Positions 27,948 to 37,733 of a DNA stretch of 64,000 nt are shown in pieces. Position numbers and translations under genes: made by a program. Position 1 is the stretch's first letter. Each line of letters starts with the position of its first letter. This DNA comes from Altererythrobacter sp. ZODW24 (GTDB taxonomy: Bacteria; Pseudomonadota; Alphaproteobacteria; Sphingomonadales; Sphingomonadaceae), in contig NZ_CP031155.1 of the NCBI RefSeq assembly GCF_003344885.1, forward strand, positions 310,001-374,000, given 5' to 3'. The notes under the pieces are model-generated. The model worked only from the letters and a program-made list of their open reading frames with translations. It was not told the origin of the DNA and searched no databases.

Positions 27948-29687
27948 ATGAATGCGGTCATAGAGGCGGATAACAGCTTCACGGGGAACTTGATGGCAGA
28001 TCGTACGACGTTAGAAAACGAAGCGGCACAATCCACTACCGCGCTCGGACCGATGATCGGCTTGGCACGTGAAGATTTCGTTGGCGCAATTGCCCTGCTC
28101 TTGCGCGAGACCGCGTCTGATCCTGCTCGCAGCCTAAAACACGCTCGCTCGGTTGGCGAAGACATGGTCAAGATCATGACCGGCAAGTCAGAGCTGGCCC
28201 CCGATCCCAAAGACAAACGGTTCAAAGACCCTGCTTGGCAGTACAATCCTTTCTTCCGCGCAGGCGCTCAATATTTCCTTGCTGTTCAAAAGGGTATGAG
28301 TAACTGGCTAGAAGATCTCGAACTCGATGAGCTTGAGCGAGATCGTGCAAACTTCATTTCCAACATCATCATCGACAGCCTTGCCCCGACCAACAGTCTG
28401 ATGGGTAACCCGACTGCGCAGAAGCGCCTGATCGACAGCGGCGGCCTCAGCCTCGTTAAGGGGCTCAAGAACGCCTATAACGACATGGTCTATAATAAGG
28501 GCATGGTCAGTCAGGTCGACAAACGCCCGTTCAAACTAGGGGAAAATGTCGCAATTTCGAAGGGCTCCGTCGTCTTGCGCACCGAAATGATGGAGCTGGT
28601 TCATTACGCGCCCACTACGGATGAGGTGCACGAGGTCCCGCAGCTCACCATTCCGCCTCAAATCAACAAGATGTATATCAACGATCTGACGCCGGATAAG
28701 TCAGTGGTGAAGTATCAGCTCGACAATGGCATCCAGACATTCGTGATCAGCTGGCGCAATCCGTCGAAGGATCAGGGCCATTGGGACATGGCGGATTATA
28801 TCGCATCTTGCCGTGAGGCGATGGAAGCAGTCGCGGCGATCACCAAATCGAAGAAGGTCAATGTTTCAGCGGGCTGCTCCGGCGGTCAAACAGCTGCAAT
28901 GCTGGCCAGTAAGCTATCAGCAGATGGCGACGACCTGCTTGGTTCACTTACGCTCATGGTTTGTGTCTTGCACCCCAAACAGAACGATATCGAGGCTGGC
29001 TCACTGGTTAGTGAGAACGGCATGGAGCTTGCCCGCGGGCGCGCAGCGAAAAAGGGCGTGATCGAGGGGGACTCCCTTGCACGCGGATTTGCTTGGCTGA
29101 GACCAAATGACCTCATTTGGAACTACGTCATCAACAATTATCTGCTTGGCGAAGATCCACCCGCATTTGATGTGTTGTTCTGGAATGCAGATGCAACCAA
29201 CCTGTCAGCCAGCCTGATGGGCGACTTCTTGACGATCTTCGAAACGCTCGCCTTCACCAAGAAGGGCGAGGTTGAGATGGTAGATCACAAGGTCGATCTT
29301 TCGAAAGTGAAGAGCGACCTGTTCATCCTCGGCGGCGTGACCGACCATATCACTCCGTGGAAAGCGACGTATCGCTCGACGCAGCTATTTGGGTCGAAGG
29401 ATGTAACCTATGTGCTCAGCCAAGCAGGGCATATGCAGGCGATCCTCAATCCTCCGGGCAATCCGAAGGCGAAATATTACGTTCAAAAGAAGAGCGGCAA
29501 GCTTCCTGCAACGGCGGATGAGTGGCTACAAGGCACGGAAGAAACACCGGGCAGCTGGTGGCCGTTCTGGATGGAATGGGTTCAAGATCGCTCAGGCAAA
29601 CTGAAGGCCGCCCCCAAGAAGCAGGGCAATACGAAATTCAAGCCGCTAGATCCGGCACCGGGCCTCTATGTTCTCGAAGAACACTAA
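27948..29687 (+). CDS. phaC: Polyhydroxyalkanoate synthase, class I
   Basis: A 579-residue PhaC that polymerises 3-hydroxyacyl-CoA into storage polyester granules. The catalytic Cys is in VSAGCSGGQTAAML (G-x-C-x-G-G lipase-like box), and the general base and acid are in ILGGVTDHITPWKA (Asp) and SQAGHMQAILNPPG (His). N-terminal features FKDPAWQYNPFFRAGAQYFL and VFRTEMM-like VLRTEMMELVHY are standard for class I. ATG 27948 was chosen; a later ATG at 27993 is possible. It is divergent from the c-di-GMP gene at 25107 with a 120-bp shared upstream region. A depolymerase-like gene follows by 33 bp. Confidence 0.93.
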   Translation: MNAVIEADNSFTGNLMADRTTLENEAAQSTTALGPMIGLAREDFVGAIALLLRETASDPARSLKHARSVGEDMVKIMTGKSELAPDPKDKRFKDPAWQYNPFFRAGAQYFLAVQKGMSNWLEDLELDELERDRANFISNIIIDSLAPTNSLMGNPTAQKRLIDSGGLSLVKGLKNAYNDMVYNKGMVSQVDKRPFKLGENVAISKGSVVLRTEMMELVHYAPTTDEVHEVPQLTIPPQINKMYINDLTPDKSVVKYQLDNGIQTFVISWRNPSKDQGHWDMADYIASCREAMEAVAAITKSKKVNVSAGCSGGQTAAMLASKLSADGDDLLGSLTLMVCVLHPKQNDIEAGSLVSENGMELARGRAAKKGVIEGDSLARGFAWLRPNDLIWNYVINNYLLGEDPPAFDVLFWNADATNLSASLMGDFLTIFETLAFTKKGEVEMVDHKVDLSKVKSDLFILGGVTDHITPWKATYRSTQLFGSKDVTYVLSQAGHMQAILNPPGNPKAKYYVQKKSGKLPATADEWLQGTEETPGSWWPFWMEWVQDRSGKLKAAPKKQGNTKFKPLDPAPGLYVLEEH

Positions 29688-29720
29688 GCGCCCTACCCTA
29701 ACAGATTCAAGGAATTCGAT

Positions 29721-30569
29721 TTGAGTGATCCGATGAGCACTGCCGAAGTTACGATGGAAAATGTCGGCGGCCGGACCCTGCGTGTTGCGCGCTGGCGTAT
29801 GGATATGAAGAGCGATCATCCGCCGATCCTGTTCTTCAACGGCATTGGCGCGAACATCGAAGCCGTCGCACCGATGGCCGAGGCATTCGACGACCGCGCT
29901 TTCATCATGTTCGACATGCCCGGCATCGGCGGATCACCTTCGCCAGTTATCCCTTACAACATCGTCACAATGGCTTGGACTTCTGCGCAATTGCTCGACA
30001 GATTCGATATCGATACCGTCGATGTGATGGGCATAAGCTGGGGTGGCGGCATGGCGCAGCATTTCGCGATCCAGCATCCCGGCCGCACCCGCCGGTTAGT
30101 GCTTATCGCAACGAGCGCAGGCATGCTGATGATGCCGGGCAATCCCAAGGCTTTGACCAAAATGGCTAACCCGCGCCGCTATGTTGATCCAGAATTTATG
30201 ATGAAGAACTTCGAGACACTTTACGGCGAAGGTCTCGGCAAGGGTCCGGGCAAGAAGGGCCACATGTCGCGCCTCACCCCGCCAACGCCGCGCGGATATA
30301 TGTATCAGCTTCTGGCGATGCTCGGCTGGACCAGCGCTCCCGCCCTGCCCTTCATGAAGAAGGAAACGCTCGTTCTGATGGGTGACGATGACCAGATCGT
30401 TCCACTCGCTAACGGCAAGTTCCTCAACTCGCTCATACCCAATAGTGAGCTCGTGGTTATCGAAGGCGGCGGGCATCTTTTCGTGCTCAGTCACAAAGCG
30501 GAATCACTTGGCAAGATGCGTGAATTCCTCGACGTGCCAGATGCAGCGGAACTTTCCGAAGCGGCCTGA
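29721..30569 (+). CDS. Alpha/beta hydrolase, PHA depolymerase-like
   Basis: A 282-residue alpha/beta hydrolase. The nucleophile elbow is VMGISWGGGMAQHFA (G-x-S-x-G), the oxyanion loop follows FFNGIGANIE, the acid is in LVLMGDDDQIVPL and the His in VIEGGGHLFVLSH. This pattern and its place directly after phaC match the intracellular PhaZ-type depolymerases of medium-chain PHA clusters. It is an inference from context as well as sequence. A TTG at 29721 has a well-placed AAGGA; ATG 29733 is the alternative. Its stop overlaps the next gene as TGATG. Confidence 0.8.
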   Translation: MSDPMSTAEVTMENVGGRTLRVARWRMDMKSDHPPILFFNGIGANIEAVAPMAEAFDDRAFIMFDMPGIGGSPSPVIPYNIVTMAWTSAQLLDRFDIDTVDVMGISWGGGMAQHFAIQHPGRTRRLVLIATSAGMLMMPGNPKALTKMANPRRYVDPEFMMKNFETLYGEGLGKGPGKKGHMSRLTPPTPRGYMYQLLAMLGWTSAPALPFMKKETLVLMGDDDQIVPLANGKFLNSLIPNSELVVIEGGGHLFVLSHKAESLGKMREFLDVPDAAELSEAA

Positions 30570-31888
30570 TGCGGCACATCGCGATCATTGGTTCCGGTCC
30601 GGCCGGATATTACACGGCAGAGGCCGCAGCCAAGCATTGGGGCGATGATGTTCGCGTCGATATTTTCGATACATTGCCAGTACCTTACGGCCTGATACGG
30701 ACAGGTGTTGCGCCGGATCATCAGTCGATCAAGGGCGTGTCACGGCGATACGAAAAGACCGCGCTGACGGACAATGTTCGCTTCGTTGGTAACGTTACTG
30801 TTGGCAAGGACATCACGATTCCCGAGCTACAGGAATTGTATGATGCTGTTGTGCTCGCAACCGGCGCGCCCAATGACCGCGAACTGGGCATGGAGGACGA
30901 GAACCTCGCTAATGTGTTCGGCAGCGCTGCATTCGTCGGTTGGTACAATGGCCACCCGCAATTTGCCGACCTCGATCCTGACCTCTCGGGGAAGCACGCA
31001 GTCGTTATCGGCATGGGCAATGTCGCGCTCGACGTCGCGCGCATCCTTTCCAAGACCGAAACCGAATTTGCCGGCAGTGACATCGTCGGCCACGCGCTCG
31101 ATCTGCTGCGCAGCTCCAAGCTGGAAAAGATCACGATCTTAGGCCGCCGAGGTCCGCATCAGGTTGCGATGACACCTAAGGAGCTTGGTGAATTGCTCCA
31201 TCTGGAGCGCGCTACTCCGCGCGTCGATACAGAAGATTTGCCCGATGAGGCGGAAGACGCGATCTTGGAACCCGGGACCCGCAAATCGGTCACACATCTC
31301 CGCAGCTTTGCCGCCATTCCCGAAAGCGTCCACGCCGACGCGAAGATCGAGATATACTTCGATCTCTACGCCAGCCCGACTGTAATGCACGGTGATGGCA
31401 AGGTTGCGTCGGTGGAGGTCGAGCGCACGACGGTGGAAAAGGGCCGCGCCGTCGGCACTGGCGAGATGTATTCCGTTCCCGCAGACCTCGTCGTGAGCTG
31501 CATTGGCTACCGCACCTCGCCGATCCCCGATGTGCCTTTCGATCAGCGCGCTGGCCGCTTCGCCAATGACGAGGGGCGCATTCTAACGGGGCTCTACTGC
31601 GTTGGATGGGCACGGCGCGGGCCAACGGGCACGATCGGCACGAATAGGCCCGACGGTTATGGTATGGTAGAAAAAATCGCTGAGGACGACGACGCCGGCT
31701 TGCTCGGTTCAGGCCGCAAAGCTGGCCGCGAAGGCTTTGACGCTTTGGCCGCCTCGCGCAAACTGGACGTGGTGACCTTCAGCGACTGGAAAAAGATCGA
31801 AGAAGCCGAAGCCGCCGCCGCAAGAGACGGCGCACCGCGCGAGAAGTTCGTCGATATCGAAGCAATGATCGCTGCGCGCGGAAGCTAG
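30569..31888 (+). CDS. Ferredoxin-NADP reductase, adrenodoxin-reductase (FprA) type
   Basis: A 439-residue flavoprotein. FAD motif IIGSGPAGYYTAEAAA at the N-terminus, PVPYGLIRTGVAPDH, the central NADP fold VVIGMGNVALDVARIL, and the C-terminal GWARRGPTGTIGTNRPDG that closes the FAD site. This order is diagnostic of adrenodoxin-reductase/FprA proteins, which transfer electrons between NADPH and ferredoxins. It is translationally coupled to the PHA-depolymerase-like gene, so electron transfer may serve lipid or PHA metabolism here, but no ferredoxin or P450 gene is in the window. Confidence 0.93.
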   Translation: MRHIAIIGSGPAGYYTAEAAAKHWGDDVRVDIFDTLPVPYGLIRTGVAPDHQSIKGVSRRYEKTALTDNVRFVGNVTVGKDITIPELQELYDAVVLATGAPNDRELGMEDENLANVFGSAAFVGWYNGHPQFADLDPDLSGKHAVVIGMGNVALDVARILSKTETEFAGSDIVGHALDLLRSSKLEKITILGRRGPHQVAMTPKELGELLHLERATPRVDTEDLPDEAEDAILEPGTRKSVTHLRSFAAIPESVHADAKIEIYFDLYASPTVMHGDGKVASVEVERTTVEKGRAVGTGEMYSVPADLVVSCIGYRTSPIPDVPFDQRAGRFANDEGRILTGLYCVGWARRGPTGTIGTNRPDGYGMVEKIAEDDDAGLLGSGRKAGREGFDALAASRKLDVVTFSDWKKIEEAEAAAARDGAPREKFVDIEAMIAARGS

Positions 31889-31908
31889 AACCAACTGGAG
31901 CAAAGACA

Positions 31909-33663
31909 ATGCCTGCATTCGACCTAATTATCCGCAATGGAAGCATCGTGGACGGGACAGGCGCTGCGCGCTTTGCTGGAGATGTCGCGATCAAAGACGG
32001 CATGATCGCGCAGGTTGGCGACGTGCATGGCGACACAAATGAGGAAATCGACGCTGGCGGTCATCTGATCACCCCAGGCTTCGTCGACATCCACACGCAT
32101 TACGATGGTCAGGCGACTTGGGACCAGGAAATGGCTCCCTCCAGCTGGCACGGTGTCACCACCGTCGTCATGGGCAATTGCGGCGTCGGCTTCGCGCCCG
32201 CCTCGCCTGAGCGCCATGAATGGCTGATCAGCCTGATGGAAGGCGTGGAGGACATACCCGGCACCGCGCTGGCTGAAGGTATGACGTGGGACTGGGAAAC
32301 CTTCCCCGAGTATCTCGACGCCCTCGAGAAACTGCCCCGCACGATCGATGTTGGCACGCATGTCCCACACGGCGCGGTGCGCGCTTATGTTCTTGGCGAC
32401 CGTGAGCAGCCCGGCGCTGTCCCGACTACCGATGACATGGCGAAGATGTCAGAGATCGTGGAAGAAGGCGTCCGCGCCGGCGCACTTGGCTTCTCCACAA
32501 GCCGCACCGTTCTGCATAAGTCTGTCGACGGCGAATTGGTCCCCGGTACAACCGCAACACCCGAAGAACTCATCACAATCGGCCGCGCAATGGGCCGGGT
32601 TGGCTATGGCGTATTTGAAATGGCCAGCGACTTGCAGCGCGACTGGAACGAGTTCGAATGGATGGGCAATCTCAGCCGCGAGACAGGTCTGCCCGTGACC
32701 TTTGCGGCCCTGCAAAGCATCGCCAAAGAAATACCACTCGACGAGCAAATCTCCACCATGCGCGCTCAAAACGACAATGGCGCCAACATCGTCGCCCAGA
32801 TCGCCTTGCGCGGTAACGGCATCATCATGGCGTGGCAGGGAAGTGTAAACCCGTTCGTCTATCGCCCCAGTTGGCAGGCCATTTCGGACCTTCCTTGGGA
32901 CCAGCAGAAAGCCAAGCTGCTCGATCCGACTTTCAAAAAGCAACTCCTGTCAGAAGCCAATAACTATTCCGAAGCCCCGCAGGACATCCTGCCGGTCGTG
33001 ATGGTTGTCACTCAAGGTTGGGCGCTGCAATATGAAATGGATCCGGATTTCGACTATGAGCCGGAGCAGTCCGCCAGTCTCAATTCGCGGGCCAATGCCA
33101 AGGGTATAGACCCACAGGAATATGCTTACGACCTGATGTGCAGCGACGATGGCAAGGGATTCATCTATCTGCCTATCCTCAACTATCAGGACGGGAATCT
33201 CGATTTCCTGCATGACTTGCAGCAATCAGACGATTGCGTGAACTCGCTGTCCGATGGCGGCGCGCATTGCGGTACGATTTGCGATGCAGCGAGTCCGACC
33301 TTTATGCTCGAACATTGGGTGCGCGACCGAAAACGCGGTGACCGTATTTCTCTGGAACTAGCGGTTAAACGCCAGTGTCTCGACACGGCGAAGCTCTATG
33401 GTCTCGAAGATCGCGGTGTGATTGCGCCGGGATATCTCGCCGATCTCAACATCATCGATTTCGAGCGGTTGAAGCTCGGCAAGCCATGGCTCGCTTTCGA
33501 TCTTCCTGCTGGCGGTAAACGCTTGCTGCAGAAAGCAGATGGCTATGTCGCCACGATCAAGAATGGCGAAGTCACATTCCGCGAAGGCAAATGGACCGGA
33601 TCAACGCCGGGCGGTCTCATCCGCGGACCTCAGCGCGCTGAATTGGCCGAAGCTGCCGAATAG
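31909..33663 (+). CDS. N-acyl-D-amino-acid deacylase-type amidohydrolase
   Basis: A 584-residue amidohydrolase-superfamily protein. Features: N-terminal [20 protein letters not shown], metal ligands in [13 protein letters not shown], the deacylase marker [10 protein letters not shown] with the metal-binding Cys, and the late [14 protein letters not shown] carrying the catalytic Asp. The C-terminal beta-sandwich includes [17 protein letters not shown]. These fit D-aminoacylase/N-acyl-D-glutamate deacylase relatives. The true substrate is uncertain since many members act on other amides or cyclic compounds. It follows the FNR gene by 20 bp and ends the PHA-block operon at a strong hairpin. Confidence 0.9.
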   Translation: MPAFDLIIRNGSIVDGTGAARFAGDVAIKDGMIAQVGDVHGDTNEEIDAGGHLITPGFVDIHTHYDGQATWDQEMAPSSWHGVTTVVMGNCGVGFAPASPERHEWLISLMEGVEDIPGTALAEGMTWDWETFPEYLDALEKLPRTIDVGTHVPHGAVRAYVLGDREQPGAVPTTDDMAKMSEIVEEGVRAGALGFSTSRTVLHKSVDGELVPGTTATPEELITIGRAMGRVGYGVFEMASDLQRDWNEFEWMGNLSRETGLPVTFAALQSIAKEIPLDEQISTMRAQNDNGANIVAQIALRGNGIIMAWQGSVNPFVYRPSWQAISDLPWDQQKAKLLDPTFKKQLLSEANNYSEAPQDILPVVMVVTQGWALQYEMDPDFDYEPEQSASLNSRANAKGIDPQEYAYDLMCSDDGKGFIYLPILNYQDGNLDFLHDLQQSDDCVNSLSDGGAHCGTICDAASPTFMLEHWVRDRKRGDRISLELAVKRQCLDTAKLYGLEDRGVIAPGYLADLNIIDFERLKLGKPWLAFDLPAGGKRLLQKADGYVATIKNGEVTFREGKWTGSTPGGLIRGPQRAELAEAAE

Positions 33664-33689
33664 GCGGGCGCCCTGAAACGCCCGCCCTT
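33663..33689. terminator. Bidirectional terminator between convergent genes
   Basis: GGCGGGCG (33663-33670) pairs with CGCCCGCC (33679-33686) around an 8-nt loop, between the deacylase stop and the outer-membrane protein stop. The T-tract is short on the plus strand and minimal on the minus strand. Confidence 0.55.
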
Positions 33690-33695
33690 CCCGTA

Positions 33696-34778
33696 TCAAA
33701 AGGCTTTCTGCCACCCGACATTGAGCGACCAATCACCCGCCATCTGCGGACCATTGAGGTTCTGGTAGATCGGTGCCCCGACTTCCAACCCGATACGGTG
33801 GCCTGCAAGCGGACCATGCGTTGCGACCAGATTGATACCGCCGAGAACGTCAATTCTCTCACCACCTTGGAAATCGGGGTTTGCGGTCTGCACCGGCCCC
33901 ATGATCATCGGATCAATGCCATCAACACGCCCGGTTGTCCGGGCGCGTGTACGGGCTGAGAAGCTGATCCACTGCTTGGCGTTATAGCTAACCCAAACGG
34001 ACCCTTCGTGCACATCGCCGAACGAGTATCCCTCGTCGTTAGTGCCAGTCCGGATGGTGCCGGCATATTGCACGCCGTATCCCAGTTTGCCGTCCCATCC
34101 CTTGAACGTAGCAGACGGTTTGATGTCCCATGTCCCGGACCCGATCTGCATCATGTAAGGCGTGCGAACCGTCGGCTCCGCATTCATCGGACTGAGAATT
34201 TGCGCGGTTTCGGTTGTGCTGCCTGTCGGGATCGAAACCGAAGCACCGACGGTCATCTCCTGACGGCTCTTCGATGTTCGATCGCCGTTCTTCATCACCG
34301 GGAATAAGGCCCCGACAGAGATGTCTCCGAACCCTTCTGGCGACGTTTCGAAAGTGCCGAGCGGCGTTGTACCCATGCCGCCCTGATAGGTGATGTGCGA
34401 CATATCCTTGGTGATGTAACTGCCCATCGCCATCAGCGTAACCCAGTCTGCGGGCGCATACATCGCGCCGATCATGACCATGTCGGTATTCATTTCAGTC
34501 GGAACGATGCGCAATGTCGGAGGCTGCATCGGTGCGCCGAAAAAGCGATTGGGAATGGTCGTGACAATCGTGTCGGGCGTAACGCCGTCGGTCCCGATCT
34601 GGTTTTCCGACATCGCCATATGCATGTAACGGACGGAGATCATCACCTCGCCCTTCTCATGCGTATGGTCGCCCATCACACCTATCGGAGCATGGTCATC
34701 AGCTTTGACGTCGTGAGCGATTGCGGGCGATGCGCTTAGCACCGCCGCCAGCGCGAGTGCGCTTGAATGGTTTTTCAT
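33696..34778 (-). CDS. Outer-membrane beta-barrel protein, Met/His-rich, metal-linked by context
   Basis: A 360-residue exported protein with a signal peptide (MKNHSSALALAAVLSASPA, cut near AIAHD). The mature N-terminus is rich in His and Asp (HDVKADDHAPIGVMGDHTHE) and the next region is unusually rich in Met (VRYMHMAMSENQ, MNTDMVMIGAMYA). The rest alternates hydrophobic and polar residues and ends in a terminal aromatic (GWQKAF), as outer-membrane barrels do. It resembles uncharacterised transporter proteins distantly related to MetA-pathway barrels. Met/His richness and the DUF2946-like gene next door suggest copper handling, but this is inference. Confidence 0.7.
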   Translation of the reverse strand: MKNHSSALALAAVLSASPAIAHDVKADDHAPIGVMGDHTHEKGEVMISVRYMHMAMSENQIGTDGVTPDTIVTTIPNRFFGAPMQPPTLRIVPTEMNTDMVMIGAMYAPADWVTLMAMGSYITKDMSHITYQGGMGTTPLGTFETSPEGFGDISVGALFPVMKNGDRTSKSRQEMTVGASVSIPTGSTTETAQILSPMNAEPTVRTPYMMQIGSGTWDIKPSATFKGWDGKLGYGVQYAGTIRTGTNDEGYSFGDVHEGSVWVSYNAKQWISFSARTRARTTGRVDGIDPMIMGPVQTANPDFQGGERIDVLGGINLVATHGPLAGHRIGLEVGAPIYQNLNGPQMAGDWSLNVGWQKAF

Positions 34779-34831
34779 TGTAAGTTCCTGAATTCAAATA
34801 CGTGCCTGTGGTCAGGCAAAATGTCGAAAGG

Positions 34832-35230
34832 TCAGGCTCTTACGGGCGGTCCGGTTGATAGCGGGCTGGCGCGCGGTGTCCTTACAGACAGAGCGGGCAG
34901 GCCCGATGTGATGGCGAACGCACAGGATGTGCTGGCCACGTCAGCCGCATTGTCCGGTTTCAGGGCATGTGTATCGAAACCGGCAATGGAGCATCCATCG
35001 CGGACCTCGTTCTCGGAACCGTGAGAGCTATCATCACTCTCGCCATAGATCGCGGCATAGGCTTCATAACGTGGATCATCGCGCGTGATTACGGCGCTAT
35101 CAGCACCGCGCCCCGAACAGATGCTGATCGAAATACCTTCCGCGCTGGCCGACGCCATATATCCCGGCGGGTTAAGTGCCGAGACAACAAGCGCAACCAG
35201 CGCGAAAATAAGAGATCTGAAGCGTTTCAT
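34832..35230 (-). CDS. DUF2946-like small exported protein
   Basis: A 132-residue protein with a signal peptide (RSLIFALVALVVSALNP) and the family-like segments PPGYMASASAEGISISICSG and the late TSCAFAITSGLPA. DUF2946 proteins carry a P-x-G-Y-M motif, an I-C-x-G motif and a C-x-F-A motif, all visible here. They are often beside metal, usually copper, resistance genes; their function is unknown. It lies 54 bp upstream of the Met-rich outer-membrane protein on the same strand, so the two probably form an operon. Confidence 0.68.
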   Translation of the reverse strand: MKRFRSLIFALVALVVSALNPPGYMASASAEGISISICSGRGADSAVITRDDPRYEAYAAIYGESDDSSHGSENEVRDGCSIAGFDTHALKPDNAADVASTSCAFAITSGLPALSVRTPRASPLSTGPPVRA

Positions 35231-35257
35231 GACGAATCAGATAGGCCCTTTAGAGCA

Positions 35258-36331
35258 TTAGGGGTGGATGACGATACCCTTGGCAGGGTCGACTTTGCCG
35301 CCGACCATTTCCAGATAAGTGCTGCGCGCCGCGTCGATACCATCGCGCACCTCGACCTCCACGGTATCAGCCACCTCGGACAAGAACTGCTTCCAACTGA
35401 TCGCAATGGCTTCGCCAAATGCCTTGGGGCCCAGTTCTTTGACCGCTGCAACGGCGTAATGCGGTGCAAAAAACAGGATTGGCTCCGGCCCCGGCAATGC
35501 GCCAGCGCCGCCGTCGCGCCCGTCGATATGGGTTGCCCCGACGAGGCATGAATAGGCCAGGTTCTCACCAAGATGTTCGTGGATTGCGCGAAGCACCGAA
35601 GAGTTGCCCGCGAAATCAACCGAAACGCTGCGTACGTTTTCAAGCTCGCCGACCTGATCATATGTCAGCACCTGATCATACAGACCGGTTGCTTCGGTAA
35701 ACGCCACATTGCCCGGCGATGTCAGGCCTACGCGCTTGATTTCCGGCGACTTTGCCTTTGTTACGCTAGCGAGTGCCATCGAGGTCTTAGACGATGCACT
35801 GGTCATGATAACGACGCCCGCGCCGAACCAATCTTCGCTGCGGAACATCGTTTCGATCAAATAGCCTGTTTTGAACAGTGGGCCAAAGATCATCCGCTCC
35901 GGCTCGCGCGCTGCATCATGTTCAAGATCGGCAGCAAGGCGGGAATAGCCGTTATAGATTGGGCTCATCGGTTGACGATGTGCGGCCATGTCCATGAAGC
36001 TGCTTTCGCTGACCTTGCCTGGTTCGACATCGAGATGTGTTCCCATGGGAAGATAGCCATAGACCCGCTCGCCGACTTTGAACGCGTCATTGTTCGATTG
36101 CTCAACGACTGCGTGGCCCCACATCGGAACGACGCCAAATCCCTCGGGCGCGGGGAAGAAGTTCCAATAGGCCATCCGCTCACCGGCAACGGCATAGGTG
36201 ATGTTATTGGCCGTGACCGAGAAGCTCTCAATCTTCAGGCGGACTGCGCCCTCGGCAAGATCGCCCTTAGGCGTATCGACTAGCTGAGCGCTGGCGAGGT
36301 TATCGCGCGCTACGTGGACTGTTTGTGACAT
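35258..36331 (-). CDS. DUF2855 family protein
   Basis: A 357-residue protein of the DUF2855 family, related in fold to zinc-free medium-chain dehydrogenases. The N-terminal LKIESFSVTANNITYAVAGE and YWNFFPAPEGFGVVPMWGHA are family hallmarks, followed by VKVGERVYGYLPMGTH-like VGERVYGYLPMGTH and a Rossmann-type middle (VVIMTSASSKTSMALA). Catalytic residues are not established. Monocistronic here, separated from dnaN by about 90 bp. Confidence 0.88.
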   Translation of the reverse strand: MSQTVHVARDNLASAQLVDTPKGDLAEGAVRLKIESFSVTANNITYAVAGERMAYWNFFPAPEGFGVVPMWGHAVVEQSNNDAFKVGERVYGYLPMGTHLDVEPGKVSESSFMDMAAHRQPMSPIYNGYSRLAADLEHDAAREPERMIFGPLFKTGYLIETMFRSEDWFGAGVVIMTSASSKTSMALASVTKAKSPEIKRVGLTSPGNVAFTEATGLYDQVLTYDQVGELENVRSVSVDFAGNSSVLRAIHEHLGENLAYSCLVGATHIDGRDGGAGALPGPEPILFFAPHYAVAAVKELGPKAFGEAIAISWKQFLSEVADTVEVEVRDGIDAARSTYLEMVGGKVDPAKGIVIHP

Positions 36332-36422
36332 GAGTTTCTCCCGGTTTCGATCAGCAACTTAGCTTGCCGAAGCACAGGATGCGAGAGGCAATCCACACAG
36401 ACTGCCTCTCAATTCACGCAAT

Positions 36423-37550
36423 TCAGACCCGCATTGGCATCAGAACGTAGAGCGATGGGTTCTTATCGTCCTGACGGATCAAGGTCGGCGCTCCAGCATC
36501 GGCAAGATGCAGCTCAACAGTATCACTATCGATCTGGCTCAGGATGTCTTTGAGATAATTGGCGTTGAAGCCGATCTCGAAGCTGTCAGCACCGTAATCC
36601 GCCGCGACTTCTTCCGACGCCGTGCCATTATCCGGGCTGGTGACGGAAAGCGTGACCTTGTCCTTGTCGAGGCCCATCTTGACGGCGCGCGTCTTCTCGG
36701 TTGCGATGGTCGCAACGCGGTCGACACCGGCGTAGAGGCTCTTCGGATCAAGCTTCAGCAGCTTGTCATTACCTGTTGGAATAACGCGCGTGTAATCGGG
36801 GAATGTCCCGTCGATCAGCTTACTGGTCAGGACTACGCCGTTTTCACCGCCGAGCGTGAAGCGGATCTTGCTCGCCGACAGGTCGATCTGAACATTGGTA
36901 TCGAGCGATTCGTCGAGCAGCTTGCGCAATTCAGCGACGGCTTTGCGCGGCACGATCACGTCAGGCATGCCCTCGGCGCCGTCCGGGCGATCAAGCGTAA
37001 AGCGCGCGAGACGGTGACCGTCTGTTGCAGCAGCCCTAAGCAGCGGCTTGTCTTCGTCAGACACGTGCAGGAAAATGCCGTTCAGGTAATAGCGTGTCTC
37101 TTCGGTCGAGATTGCGAAACGCGTGCGATCAACCAGTTCGGCCAGCGTCTTGGCTGGCAGTTCGAAGCTGGTCGGCAGATCGCCCTCGACGATTACCGGG
37201 AAATCATCGCGCGGGAGTGTGGGCAATTTGAACCGGCTACGGCCCGCCTTCACTTCCATGCGGTTGTCCATCGTCTCGAGGCTGACCTGGCTACCCTCGG
37301 GCAGCTTGCGGGCGATGTCGAACAGCAGGTGAGCAGAAACCGTGATCGCGCCGGTATCTTCTACCGAGGCGGCGGCCATGTTCTCAATAACCTGCAGATC
37401 CAGATCGGTCGCCATGACGCGGACAGTGCCGCTGTCACCAGCCTCAATCAGGACGTTAGACAGGATCGGAATGGTGTTGCGACGCTCCACCACAGATTGC
37501 ACGTGCGATAGGCATCGCAGGAGCGTGGCGCGTTCGATTGTGGCTTTCAT
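36423..37550 (-). CDS. dnaN: DNA polymerase III beta sliding clamp
   Basis: A 375-residue clamp of normal length that encircles DNA and tethers the polymerase. It starts with MKATIERATLLRCLSHVQSV, has the domain-1 block VERRNTIPILSNVLIEAGDS, the domain-2 block DRTRFAISTEETRYYLNGIF, and ends with NPSLYVLMPMRV, the standard C-terminus. No dnaA or recF is next to it, as is common in alphaproteobacteria. The 183 bp upstream to fabG hold no gene. Confidence 0.97.
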   Translation of the reverse strand: MKATIERATLLRCLSHVQSVVERRNTIPILSNVLIEAGDSGTVRVMATDLDLQVIENMAAASVEDTGAITVSAHLLFDIARKLPEGSQVSLETMDNRMEVKAGRSRFKLPTLPRDDFPVIVEGDLPTSFELPAKTLAELVDRTRFAISTEETRYYLNGIFLHVSDEDKPLLRAAATDGHRLARFTLDRPDGAEGMPDVIVPRKAVAELRKLLDESLDTNVQIDLSASKIRFTLGGENGVVLTSKLIDGTFPDYTRVIPTGNDKLLKLDPKSLYAGVDRVATIATEKTRAVKMGLDKDKVTLSVTSPDNGTASEEVAADYGADSFEIGFNANYLKDILSQIDSDTVELHLADAGAPTLIRQDDKNPSLYVLMPMRV

Positions 37551-37733
37551 AATCCCGTATCTTCCCCTTTGCGCGCCCGCCTATAGCATAGGGGCCGGAA
37601 TCGCCCCGAAGCGCCGGAAATGTTCCGAATATCCTTAGCGGGCATGGCACTGGCGGCAAGATGACACGCCGTGGAAACACCGTAAATGCAGGCGAAGCTT
37701 GGGGATAACCCCGTATTTCGTCGTGCTCGACCC

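Noticed and set aside
34832-35257. Copper-resistance operon
   Set aside because: Only the outer-membrane protein and the DUF2946-like gene are present. No copper ATPase, oxidase or sensor lies within reach, so only a tentative link was recorded.
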